From positions 17,795,589-17,859,588 of the forward strand of contig NC_044917.1 in the NCBI RefSeq assembly GCF_003576645.1: a stretch of DNA of 64,000 bases, written 5' to 3'. This stretch comes from Ipomoea triloba. Lineage: Eukaryota; Streptophyta; Magnoliopsida; Solanales; Convolvulaceae. Both the position numbers and the translations under genes were made by a program. How positions within the stretch are numbered: the first letter of the stretch is position 1; every line of letters begins with the position of its first letter. The notes under the pieces were generated by a model that searched no databases, had not been told where the DNA came from, and was given only the letters and a program-made list of their open reading frames with translations. Below are positions 11,984 to 23,013 of the stretch, in pieces.

Positions 11984-12782
11984 CTTTAGAAGGGCAATCA
12001 CGGATGACGTTTCCGTTTTCGCAAAAGCACAAAAACTTGCGGAAATAATGATTGTCCTGCTCGCACCACCCCTCCGGGATGTCACAGTGGCCGCAATCGT
12101 CCAACGGCTGCCAGTGAAGCATGAACCCATTACTCATAGCTCCGCCGATGTTCTTAACCAACCATTCAATATCATTTTCAACTACCCCTGCTGTTTCCAT
12201 CACCGTCGTCTCCACTTTGGCCTCACAAATTCCCAACCAATCCCAATTGTACGGATTCAAAGCTCCGACATACAAGTAGGACGCCTTTCGGTCTGACTTA
12301 TTTAAGCAGTCGATAGGATAGGCGGCACCTCCAGCAGCAGCAGGAAGAGGATTTTTGGTGCAGTTGAAGTAGAAAGTGAGATTCAAATCTTTATGGACGT
12401 AAAGCAACGGAGATTTTTGGGTGAGAGTAAAGTTGTGGCGTGCCCTGGGACACTCTTTATTGTATGCATCAGCGTCCGCAAGAGTAACTGAAAACGCATC
12501 ATAATTGATTTCCTTGACGAGAAAAGAATCATCAGAAAGGTAAAGAAGGGGGAAGTCAGGATCTGGGTTTGAGCAATCGATGCCGAAACCAGGATAGCCA
12601 CACACGGTTGATGAACTGTCGTCCAGCCTCCAGAAAGGATATTTAATCTCCACTCCTTTCTTGCAGGGTGAGGGAGGGTGGCAGTGATTCTCTCCAAATA
12701 ATACTGTAACATCTTCATATGCGGCGTTTGATTTGATAAAGAAGAACACTGTAAACAAAAGGAAGAATGGAGAGGGAAACAT
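11984..12782 (-). CDS. LRK10L/WAK-like ectodomain exon, third copy
   Basis: The frame is intact from a signal peptide (MFPSPFFLLFTVFFFIKSNA) through a GUB_WAK_bind pattern (CHPPSPCKKGVEIKYPFW, CGYPGFGIDC) to a WAK-associated motif (CGHCDIPEGWCE..FLCFCENG). A textbook donor TCTAAAG|GTATGT has its last exon base at 11984, again phase 1. The unspliced frame would stop at 11796 after a hydrophobic tail. It is clearly diverged from the other two ectodomains (different linker, a GGAA stretch), so it is not a recent duplicate. The next 6 kb downstream on this strand hold MITEs and no kinase. Options are the same as for the exon at 4613-5417. Confidence 0.7.
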
Positions 12783-13194
12783 TGTTAGAGAGTTGACTCG
12801 AAAGGAGAGCAGAATGACAGGCGTGTATGTGCGTGCGAGTTACTTATGTACGCAAAATGCCAGCTAAGAATGTTTTTCTTTAATTTTGCTTTGGTTTGCC
12901 CATTAGCCCATACCGTGTACTTCTTTTAATTTGGGACATTTGGAAACCCGAGCAGTCAACGTCGTCGTCTAAACAATCCAACTTGCTAATTCTTTCCACC
13001 AAACAAATTCTAACATAGAATAAAGATTCCCAAGTATTTTCTCTCTTTCACTCGCTTTCAGTTATAGTTTATATCATTTTAAAGTATAGGTTCACACTTA
13101 TAATCTCACATATCCTTATTCATGAAACAAATAACAGAACAAAATGTTTGTTATTTATAAGGAAAAAGTTAATATTTTTTGAGAAAAATGTACT

Positions 13195-13310
13195 CGTAAT
13201 AGTTTTCACGAGGTCTTTCTCTATCCGTTTACGGAGCTGGCTGAGTTCTCCCAAAATTCTTTCCCACAAAGAGAGCTCACTTGCCACTTGAGCTACCGCA
13301 TTGGGTTATG
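13195..13310 (-). mobile_element. tRNA-derived SINE fragment, minus strand
   Basis: Read on the minus strand, 'tagctcaagtggc' (13295-13283) is a good Pol III A box starting 'gcggtagctcaagtggcaag', as in plant tRNA-derived SINEs. The B box is not clear. The rest of 12783-13379, upstream of the third ectodomain exon, shows no gene. Confidence 0.5.
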
Positions 13311-13379
13311 AAAAGTGCTTGTTAATTATAAGAGAAAATGTAATATTTTTAACGTAAAAGTATTATATTTTTTCTTTTA

Positions 13380-13914
13380 GGGTGTGTTTGGGAAGTAGAA
13401 AAATGACTTCTGGAAAATAAGTCATTTTTCGAAAAATGATTTCATTTCCAGTGTTTGGTTGCATTCTAGAAAACTGTATTTGTGTGTTTGGTTTATTTTT
13501 CAAAAAATGAGTGGAAAATGTATAATTATATATTTTTATTATTTTATTTAAAATATAAAAATATACTCCATATAAACTAATAATATTTATTATAAATAAT
13601 TTTTTTTAAAAAAAATAGAACCCTCGCTGCTCTGGTTTCTGCTGGAAACCAGACTAGTCGTCGTTGCTCTGGTTTCCGGTCGGGCTGGAAACTAGAGCTG
13701 GCGAACTGGTTTCCGTCAACCAGTCCGCCGGACTGGAGAGCGACGGCTTGAGTTGTCCATCTCTGGCACATGAAGCCATTTTCCGGAAAAATCAAGTGAT
13801 TTTCCGTGGTCAACGAAAAATGTTTCCCGTTGACCACATTTTTCAGAGGTTACCAAACATCAAAAGCCCGAAAAATGATTTCCGGAAATCATTTTCCGGG
13901 TTACCAAACAACCT
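13380..13914. mobile_element. Tourist-like MITE, second family
   Basis: The end GGGTGTGTTTGGGAAGTAG and its inverse near TTCCGGGTTACCAAACAACCT are flanked by TTA (13377-13379, 13915-13917). The middle (13615-13770) is unusually GC-rich for the region, with inverted 'tctggtttc' words. The short frames on both strands here are shadows. Confidence 0.7.
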
Positions 13915-14212
13915 TTAAAGTATTACACTTTCACATATAAGTAATAAACACTTTATTCCTAATTAATATTATAGTTTTCAGTACAAGTATTATATTTTCA
14001 TCCTGATCCGACCCACTCACGGATCCTTTCACTCAAATTTTTGCCTAAAGTATATTATAAATTTTATGATATATTATACTCCTTGTCAATTCATATAGTA
14101 ATTTTAAGTTTGAATATTGTTTCACTTATTCACAAATAATATACCAAAAAGTTAAGGCTGAAATATTATCATAATATTTATTTAAGTACTATGTTATCAT
14201 AGACGGAGTCAA

Positions 14213-14649
14213 TTTTGCTCTCTTATCCTTCTTTTTTGTCATGAGCCAATTTCACTTTTAGTTATGGACTATTGTAGCATTGTCACATTTAGTCATATTC
14301 TTTTAATTTTTGTCATATTACATTTATGACTTTGAGCAACTTTTACTTTTAGTTTCGACTATTATGACATTGCCACATTTAGTACTATTCTTGTAGTATT
14401 GCAAAATTAAAAGAATAGGACTAAATATGACAATGCTATAATAGTCGAGGACTAAAAGTGGAAGTTGCTCAAAATCATGGATGCAATATAACAAAATTAA
14501 AAAAATATGACTAAATGTGACGACAATGCCATAATAGTCGAGGACTAAAAATGAAAGTTATTGAAAGTTATGGATATAATATGATAAAATTTAAAAAAAA
14601 AAAGGACTAAATGTAACAATGTGAAAATAAAAGTCCATTTGCTCTTTTT
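14213..14649. repeat. foldback repeat with internal duplication
   Basis: Blocks such as 'gactattgtagcattgtcacatt' in the left half reappear inverted, twice, in the right half ('aatgccataatagtcgagg'). This is probably a non-autonomous DNA transposon; I could not fix its termini. Confidence 0.5.
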
Positions 14650-14909
14650 TTAATCAACTTCACCAATATTTTTAATATTGCGAATAACTTGATTATTTTG
14701 TTGCCGACTTTAGCAATCCATCTAAATATACTTACTTTCTATTTGATCTCTTAATGTAATAAAATATCTCATATAAATATTTACAAAATAAAAGATAAAT
14801 ATTAAAACTTTTAGCACATAGAGAGCAAATAAAATGTAATTGATCAAGCTTGCAGATAAGCATACGAGCAAAAACAAATTTTATTTTATTTTCATTTGTT
14901 ACACTTAGG

Positions 14910-15210
14910 CTATATTTGACAAACATAGCTGAAAAGGTAGTTGAAAGCTGAAAAGCTATAAGCTAGTAGCTCAAAATTGAAGAGCTGTTAAACTAGTTGT
15001 TATGCTTAAAAGTGTTTGGTAAAATTAGCTTTTTGATAAGCTGGTAAATTAACTGTAAAAAAGACTAAAAAGGACATCTTCATAAAATTTAAATTTAAAT
15101 AGGTTTGTTCACATATTAAAATTTAACATTTTGAAATAAAACTATTAGCATAATCATTTTCTAGCATCTCATAATGAATTAGCAATATTGTTTCGAATCT
15201 CTTTCATCTC

Positions 15211-15265
<55 letters not shown>

Positions 15266-15535
15266 GGAGAAGAGTTGCGGATATAGGAGAATAGAAAATG
15301 GTTTTAATTGGGAGGAGTAAAGGATGGCATTTATTTAAAATAATAAGAATAAAGATGGAAAAAAAATTTAAAAAGCTACTAACTTATTTTTGAGCTACAT
15401 AAAGTAGCTTATCAAAATAAGTTCTTATTTTAAGTTATTAGCTTATTTTGGGAATATTACCAAATAAAGCTTATAGCGTATTACTAACTTAAAATAAGTT
15501 ATAAACTCATAAATAAGCTCTATCAAACATCGCCC
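14910..15535. mobile_element. PIF/Harbinger MITE with AAT microsatellite
   Basis: It has the same family ends as 6426-7058 (GGCTATATTTGACAAACA .. CTATCAAACATCGCCC) with TTA on both sides. It contains an (AAT)n microsatellite at 15211-15262. Confidence 0.7.
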
Positions 15536-15538
15536 TTA

Positions 15539-16902
15539 AGCTTTGTTTCTTATTTTAGAGCTTATTAAGCTATAAATAAGTTATAAGCCCTGTTTGATAA
15601 AATATGGGAAACTTAAAATAATAGCTTATTTTGAAACACCATCCTAATTCCTAAGTAGCGTTTAAAAATAAGCTCCTGACTTTTTAACGTTTTTTTAATC
15701 TTTATTAATTTATAAAAAAATGATACAAGCTACCCTTAATTAATCAAAATTTTGATATTTTATTTTATCTTTTTATGTCCTTTTACACTTATAAGTTAAT
15801 TCAACAATTAATTTTATCAAGCACTTTAATTTCAATTAGTTAGGCTATGTTTGACAAACCTAGCTGAAAAGGTAACTGAAAACTGAAAAGCTAGAAGCTG
15901 AAAACTGAATAGCGGTTAACTAGGTGATTATGCTTCAAAGTATTTGGTAAAATTAGTTTTCTTGATAAGCTGATAAATGTAAAAAGAGTAAAAATGACAT
16001 TTTCATAAAATTTAAATGATGTGATATTATTATATTGTTTTTATATTATTAAATATAAGATGATATATATTTAATTTATAAAAAAAGTTTTTTTTTATAA
16101 TATATATATGAGATATATTAAATTAAAACAAAAGAAAAAAAAAGTTTTTAATTGGTGAGGGTAAAGGATATCATTTATTTATGGATGGACGATTGGAGTT
16201 TGAACTTTAAGGAGTTGCTGGGGTGAAGAGTTGCGGAAAAGGATTTTAATTGGGAAAGGTAAAAAATGTCATTTATTTAAAATAATAAGGATAAAGATGA
16301 AAAAAAATGTTAGAAAGCTCCTAGCTTATTTTTGAAACGCTACAAAAAATGTTAGAAAGCTCCTAGCTTATTTTTGAAACGCTACCTAATGTAGCGTTTC
16401 AAAATAAGCTCTTATTTTAAGCTACTAGCTTATTTTGAGAACATTACCAAACACAGCTTATAGCTTATTAGTAGCTTAAAATAAGCTANAAAAAATGTTA
16501 GAAAGCTCCTAGCTTATTTTTGAAACGCTACTTGGGGTAGCTTTTCAAAAATAAGCTAGTAGCTTTTTAACTTTTTCCATCTTTATCCTTATTATTTTAA
16601 ATAAATGACATCCTTTATCCCTCCCAATTAAAACTCTTTTGGCATTTTTTCTTCAATATGTTTCGTTGTAATTTTAATTTGATATTTGTGTTTGAACAAT
16701 AATTTTTGTATGAACTAATTTTATGAATTATAAACATTTTGTTTTACTTTATATATTTTCAAATATATGTTCTTAATTTATATTTTATTAAAATATATTG
16801 ATTTCATTATTTTATATTTTTAATATGTAAACAAACCTATTTAAATTTAAAAATATTTAAATTTTATAAATATGTCCTTACTTTTTAGTCTTTTTACATT
16901 TA
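15539..16902. repeat. cluster of partial and rearranged Harbinger MITE copies
   Basis: Partial copies of the same family lie side by side; one left end is at 15843 (GGCTATGTTTGACAAACC). A 38-bp piece 'aaaatgttagaaagctcc..' is repeated three times (about 16306, 16346 and 16491), the last just after a single N at 16489. It is non-coding. Confidence 0.6.
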
Positions 16903-18207
16903 GGCTATGTTTGGCAAACCTAGCTGAAAAGGTAGCTGAAAGCTGAAAAGTAGCTGAAAACTGAAAAGCTATAAGCTCGAAGCTGAAATCTGAAGAGCTG
17001 TTAAGATAGCTGTTATGCTTAAAAGTGTTTGGTAAAATTAGCTTTTTGATAAGCTGATAAATGTAAAAAGACTAAAAAGGACATCTTCATACAATTTAAA
17101 TAATTTTAAATTTAAATAGGTTTGTTTATATATTAAAATATAAAATAATGAAATCAATATATTTAAATAAAATATAAAGTAAGAACATATATTTGAAAAT
17201 ATATAAAGTAAAAAAAAATATTTATAATTCATAAGATTAGTTCATACAAAAATTAATGTTCAAACATAAATATCAAACTGAAATTACAACCAAACATAAT
17301 GAAAAGAAAATGTCAAAAGGGTTTTAATTGAGAGGGGTAAAGGATGTCATTTATTTAAAATAATAAGGATAAAGATGGAAAAAAGTTAAAAAGCTACTAG
17401 CTTATTTTTGAAAAGCTACCCCAAGTAGCGTTTCAAAATAAGCTCTTATTTTAAGCTACTAGCTTATTTTGAGAACATTACCAAACACAGCTTATAGCTT
17501 ATTAGTAGCTTAAAATAAGCTATAAGCTCCTAAATAAGCTCTGCCAAACACAGCCTAATAAGCTTATTTAGGAGCTTATAGCTTATTTTAAGCTACTAAT
17601 AAGCTATAAGCTGTGTTTGGTAATGTTCTCAAAATAAGCTAGTAGCTTAAAATAAGAGCTTATTTTGAAACGCTACTTGGGGTAGCTTTTCAAAAATAAG
17701 CTAGTAGCTTTTTAACTTTTTCCATCTTTATCCTTATTATTTTAAATAAATGACATCCTTTACCCTTTTCAATTAAAACCCCTTTGACATTTTATTTTCA
17801 TTATGTTTGGTTGTAATTTCAGTTTGATATTTGTGTTTGAACATTAATTTTTGTATGAACTAATCTTATGAATTATAAACATTTCTTTTTACTTTATATA
17901 TTTTCAAATATATGGTCTTACTTTATATTTTATTTAAATATATTGATTTCATTATTTTATATTTCAATATACAAACAAACCTATTTAAATTTAAAATTAT
18001 TTAAGTTCTATGAAAATGTCCTTTTTACTCTTTTTACATTTATCAGTTTATCAAAAAGCTAATTTTACCAAACACTTTTAAGCATAACAGCTAGTTTAAC
18101 AGCTCTTCAGATTTCAGCTTTGAGCTTATAGCTTTTCAGTTTTCAGCTACTTTTCAGCTTTCAACTACCTTTTCAGCTAGGTTTGCCAAACTTTGCCAAA
18201 CATAGCC
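16903..18207. repeat. two Harbinger MITEs head-to-head, 1.3-kb palindrome
   Basis: A copy at 16903-17555 (GGCTATGTTTGGCAAACC .. CAAACACAGCC) is followed at once by an inverted copy to 18207 (.. TTTGCCAAACATAGCC). The arms are so similar that near-identical 64-codon frames appear on opposite strands (17038-17232 minus, 17868-18062 plus). They are inverted-repeat shadows, not genes. Confidence 0.75.
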
Positions 18208-18833
18208 AAGGTAGCGTTTCAAAATAAGCTAGTAGCTTCCTAACTTTTTTTTTTCATCTTTAACCTTATTATTTTAAAGAAATGACATCATTTACACTTC
18301 CCAATTAAAATCTTTTTGGCTAAACCTTTACCTTTTTGGCTAAACCTTTTTGACTTTTTTTCTCCAATATGTTTAGTTGTAATTTCAATTTGACATTTTT
18401 GTTTGAACATTGATTTTTGTATGAATTAATCTTATGAATTATAAACATTTTGTTTTACTTTATATGTTTTCAAATATATGCTCTTACTTTATATTTTATT
18501 AAAATATATTGATTTCACTATTTTATTTTTAAATATATAAACAAACCTATTTAAATTTAAACTATTTAAATTGTATGATGGATGTCCTTTTTAGTCTTTT
18601 TACACTTATCAGCTTATCAAAAAGCTAATTTTACCAAACACTTTTAAGCATAACAGCTCTTCAGATTTCAGCTTCGAGCTTCTAGCTTTTCAGTTTTCAG
18701 CTAGCTTTTCAGCTTTCAACTACTTTTCAACTAGGTTTGCCAAACATAGCCTTAGTTTATTAGCTACTAGCTTTTCAGCTTTCAGTTTTCAGTTAGCTTT
18801 TTAGCTAGACATGTCAAACAGAGTCTCTTATAA
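18208..18833. repeat. truncated Harbinger MITE copies
   Basis: A left-truncated copy ends at 18751 (GTTTGCCAAACATAGCC). A short related piece to 18833 contains 'cagctttcagttttcagtt'. Confidence 0.55.
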
Positions 18834-19251
18834 GGCTATGTTTGGCAAACCTAGCTGAAAAGGTAGCTGAATGCTGAAAAGCTATAAGCTATGAGCTAAA
18901 ACTGAAGAGTTGTTATGCTTAAAAGTGTTTGGTAAAATTTAGCTTTTTGATAAGCTGGTAAATGTAAAAGGACTAAAAAGGGCATCTTCATAAAATTTAA
19001 ATTGGTTTGTTTACATATTAAAATTTAACATTTGAAAATAAAACTATTAGCAAATCATGATCTAGCATACCATAATGAAGTAGTAATATTGTTGCAAATC
19101 TCCTTCACCACAAATCTCAACCTTTTTCCATAATACCATCAGTAACCATGCGGTTAATAACAGTTATTACTGCAGCAAGACTAACACTTGTACTACTTTG
19201 AGTATTCACAGTACTATCCCCTATTAAAACGTCCAATGCCCGATTTGAGTT

Positions 19252-20128
19252 TTAAATCAAACTATCCAATTGACTAGAAAGTTTAGTTGCTTCTCCCGAT
19301 TGTCTCCTCTTACGCTTCATTTGAGTGGGTTTAAGACCAATATTTTGAGTTTCTGCACATTTTCTAACATTATTACTTTGAGATTGTCTAGGTACTTGAG
19401 TGCCACTAACATCCTGGTTACCAACACAACAATTCACCTCACTCATGAAATTATTCCAAAATAAAGACTCATCTACCTCCAAATCATGCAAAGAATGTTG
19501 GTTATTCTGAGAATATAACAAATCTTCAAATCCTTGCCTAATCCTATTCTCTTCTTCACTTTCTATATTTTCTTCCTCAATATCCACAGGATGCACTAAT
19601 TGAGGATCCATAGTGGGTGCAACACAACCTTCACCATTTGCATAGCTATCTTCAAATAATTTAGACCATAAATCATCCATTGCAGGATCTATGGATTTAT
19701 TACGAATTTTTTAATTCTCGGAGTTCTCCTACAAAAGAAATGAAAAGAATAAGTTTACAATCAACACCAAACTATAATTATGTTTTAATCTTAAAAATCT
19801 ATAATACTAACCTTGATTTTTTCTCCCACCATTCATCGGAGCCACTAATCTTATGTGTAGTAGGATCCCACCCTAAACCAGTTTCTTCACGTCTCAGTTG
19901 CTTCCAAGTTCTTCATTCTTTTTTCATAGCATCTCACTTATTCTTTAAACTTTTATGTGCAATTTTTTGTTTGGCGGTAACTTCAAACTCTTCTTTAATT
20001 TCTTTCCATTTCATTAACCCACGCCCATGCTTTCGAATATATTTGATACAAATCTCACAAAAGAGCACCATGCACTCGTTGGTCCACTTAAAATTCTCTC
20101 CATCCATATTATCATTTGATAAAGCCAT
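19252..20128 (-). pseudogene. Myb/SANT-like DNA-binding protein (Harbinger second ORF), broken
   Basis: The Met at 20128 begins MALSNDNMDGENFKWTNECM, the start of a Myb/SANT-like domain; KWKEIKEEF and a frame reading WKQLRREETGLGWDP follow downstream, as in plant Myb/SANT-like proteins. Two TGA codons stand where Trp is expected in the family (near 19932 and 19911), consistent with C-to-T change on the opposite strand. A donor (AAATCAAG|GTTAGT) and an acceptor (TTTTGTAG, about 19731) bound an intron. The second exon is open to 19252 from a Met at 19680 and carries an acidic stretch and a basic KRKRR motif. Family-like sequence continues past the stop at 19252. Confidence 0.65.
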
Positions 20129-20397
20129 ATTACTAATTTAGAAATAACAATAATAATAATAATAAGTTAAAGTTTCAGTTTAATGAGGCTAAACACATCA
20201 AATAATTTAAATAATCCAATTTAAACAAGCATTAGTAGGTGAATACTTGAATATAAATTAAAAAAAAAAAAAGCAAAAGGAAATCGTGGTTGAATACTTG
20301 AAAACCATTTCTATATATATATATATATCAAGAAATAAAAAACAAAAACAAAAGAAAACAATGGTGTTGAATACTCGAAAACCACTTCATTTCTGTA

Positions 20398-20446
20398 ATA
20401 TGTATGTATGTATGTATGTATGCATGCATGTATGTATGTATGTATC
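20398..20446. repeat. ATGT tetranucleotide microsatellite
   Basis: About ten units of (TGTA)n, with two TGCA variants in the middle. A short (AT)n lies at 20313-20328. The short frames across it are artefacts of the repeat. Confidence 0.85.
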
Positions 20447-21273
20447 AAAGAAAAAAAATAAAGGAAACAATGGTTGGGTAATACAAAATTGCCTGCAAAC
20501 AAACATTTCATATCTCCATCCATATTTACCCTATTGTGCATGACTCAAAAACACATTGAGCGTGCCAACAAACAAATTATCTAATACAAAACTAAAATGA
20601 GATGACAAAACTTGGGTAGAGTCATACAGATTACAATACAAGTACATGAGGTAATGATAGATAAAAAAATTTTACAATCTTCAATAAGAAAAACTGCAGA
20701 TTACATTATTACTCATATAACTTTTTGGCATATTGAATTCTATGTATTAACTTGCTTTAATTCTTCAAATTCCGCAGTCCAACCATTCAAATAATACAAG
20801 TAATACATTGAAATATATATCATATACACGCCTACAGATATATCATATACGTGATGCAATAGAACAAAATATATACAAGTAATACAACAAAATAAATATA
20901 TACATACCTACGGACTGGTGCTATGGCGAATGGCCGGTTGCAGACGGCGAAGCGAGATGGCTGATGGCGATGCTTCTGCAGAGTGCGAATGAAGATGAAG
21001 CAATTATCGTGAAAGTTGCGAATAAAGAAGAAGAGAAAAGGGTTTTAATTGGAAATGACAAAGGATGTCATTTCTTTAAAATAATAAGGTAAGATCGAAA
21101 AAAAGTTAGGAAGCTAGTAGCTTATTTTGAAACGCTACCTTAGACAGCGTTTCAAAATAAGCTTTTATTTTAAACTACTAGTTTATTTTAGGAACATTAC
21201 CAAACAGAGCTTATAATTTATTAGTAGCTTAAAATAAGTTATAAGCTTCTAAAAAGCTCTGCCAAACAGAGCC

Positions 21274-21857
21274 TAAGTGATGGTTTAAAATGATAATATG
21301 AGATAGAAAGATAAAAATAAATAAATATATTTGGGTAGATTGTTAATATTGGCAACAAAATGACGAAATTGACTGAATATTGAAAATATAGGGGTAAATT
21401 ACTAAAAAGAAAAGACATGACAAAATTGGCAGAGCAATAATATTCAGGCCTTTCTCAAAATAATAATAATAATAATAATAATAATTCCAAATTAATATTT
21501 TTGCCAAAAGATTAGTATATACTCCGTAATAAAGTTTGGATGGAGGGGTAAAAACTAGCACATAATTCTATTAGAATTATAGACAATAGAAGCAGTGAGC
21601 AAATGGAAGTTTGGAAGCTACAAAATACTTCCATTTGTGGTTTAAAATAATAAAGCAATGCGTCCAGTCAAAGTGGGATTAATATAAGGAAACTATTAAT
21701 AAAGCAAAATGGATAAGAATTATTACTTAAAAGACTTGATTTTCATGTTTGAGTGTGGTTGGATTCCAGTCACAAATATTGCAGTATAGATTTGAGTTAG
21801 TCTTTTTGTGCGCAAAATTATATAATTGATTGTTGAGTTCAAAATTAAATTATCTTA
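21274..21857. other. intergenic, no gene seen
   Basis: AT-rich with an (AAT)n tract at 21460-21484. No supported gene. Confidence 0.4.
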
Positions 21858-22955
21858 GGGGGTGTATTGACTTTTATAAACTTTTAAAGACTTTTATCAA
21901 CTTTAAAAGTTTGGCGGTATTCAATTTAGACTTTTACAAATTCTTTAAAAGTCTAGCGATATTGGATCTAGACTTTTCAAAACTCTTTAAAAGTATACTG
22001 ATATTCGATTCAGACTTTTATAAAGTCATTAAAAGTCTAATGGTATTTAAAAAGTTATTAACTTTCATAGACTCTGTCATAATAGGATTTCGGTAGACTT
22101 TTTCTTCATTAATATAAATAGATGAAATCCAACCCTTCAACCCCAAACTTTTCAAGATTCTCTCCAAACTTTTTTACCTTTATCTAAACTAGACAAATTT
22201 TTCATCAATTTTACGGTACGTTTCAAACCTTTCATAAATTTCATATACTTTGCTACGAAAAATTATTATTTACTAATGTTTAGAACAAAATTTGTTTGTG
22301 CGAATAGCAAAAAAAAAAAAAAAATTGTTGCGAACAGCCGGGGCTACTGTTTGCAGCAAAAAGAATTACTGCGAACAGCAACTGTTCGCAGCATGAGAAT
22401 TCTGCTGCAACCAGCAACACGCGGGTTGCAACAGAATTTCTAATTTTTAATTTTTTAATTTTTTATTTATAAATTTTATTTAATTAATATAATGTTATAT
22501 AATTGTATATTCATTAATTATTAATATATGTATTTGTGTTAAATTGATTTTTTTAGAGATTTTTATTTATTTTATATTTAGTGAAAGTTAATTATATTTT
22601 CTTTATATATAATATACTCTATGTTTGTGATAATCAATATTTATTATTTATTTTTTTACAATGCATTAATTATTTATAATTTATGAAATATATTTTTGTA
22701 AGAAAATTATAAATAATATATTAATAGAAGTTATGAAATGTTTGTAAGGGTGTATTCAATTTAGAGTTTTAATGACTTTTGTAAACTTTTTAATATGAAA
22801 AAGTTTTTAAAAGTCTATAAATGTTTGTCTTACTGATATTTATAAACTCTTACAAAGTTGATGAAAGTTTAAAAGATTCTAGAAAAGTTTACAAAAACTA
22901 TACAAAAATCAATTAAAATCTATCACTCTAAAAGTCTGGATTGAATACATCCCCC
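21858..22955. mobile_element. Tourist-like element, third family
   Basis: The ends GGGGGTGTATTGACTTTTA and TGGATTGAATACATCCCCC are flanked by TTA on both sides (21855-21857, 22956-22958). Subterminal tracts are tandem 'gacttttaaaga / ctttaaaagtct' words. The interior (22320-22440) contains repeated 'gcgaacagc' and 'gcagcaa' words. No transposase is seen. Confidence 0.65.
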
Positions 22956-23013
22956 TTAATTTATCTCTTCATGAGCATATGTCACATTTAAGTGAGTCTC
23001 CTCCTCTTCTTGT

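Larger units (their letters stand above)
18834..21273 (-). mobile_element. PIF/Harbinger element, 2.44 kb, with Myb/SANT-like gene
   Basis: The ends GGCTATGTTTGGCAAACC and GCCAAACAGAGCC match the MITE family nearby, and TAA flanks both sides (18831-18833, 21274-21276). Unlike the MITEs it is long and carries coding sequence for a Myb/SANT-like protein on the minus strand. No DDE transposase coding is visible, so it is a non-autonomous relative that kept only the second Harbinger gene. The termini at 18834-19090 and 21020-21273 are nearly the same as those of the MITEs, which suggests the MITEs descend from such an element. Confidence 0.7.

Noticed and set aside
13577..13918. Overlapping frames of 84-86 codons on both strands
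   Set aside because: They lie wholly within a Tourist-like MITE with clear TTA duplication.
17038..18062. Two nearly identical 64-codon proteins on opposite strands
   Set aside because: They are the two arms of a MITE palindrome, not a gene pair.
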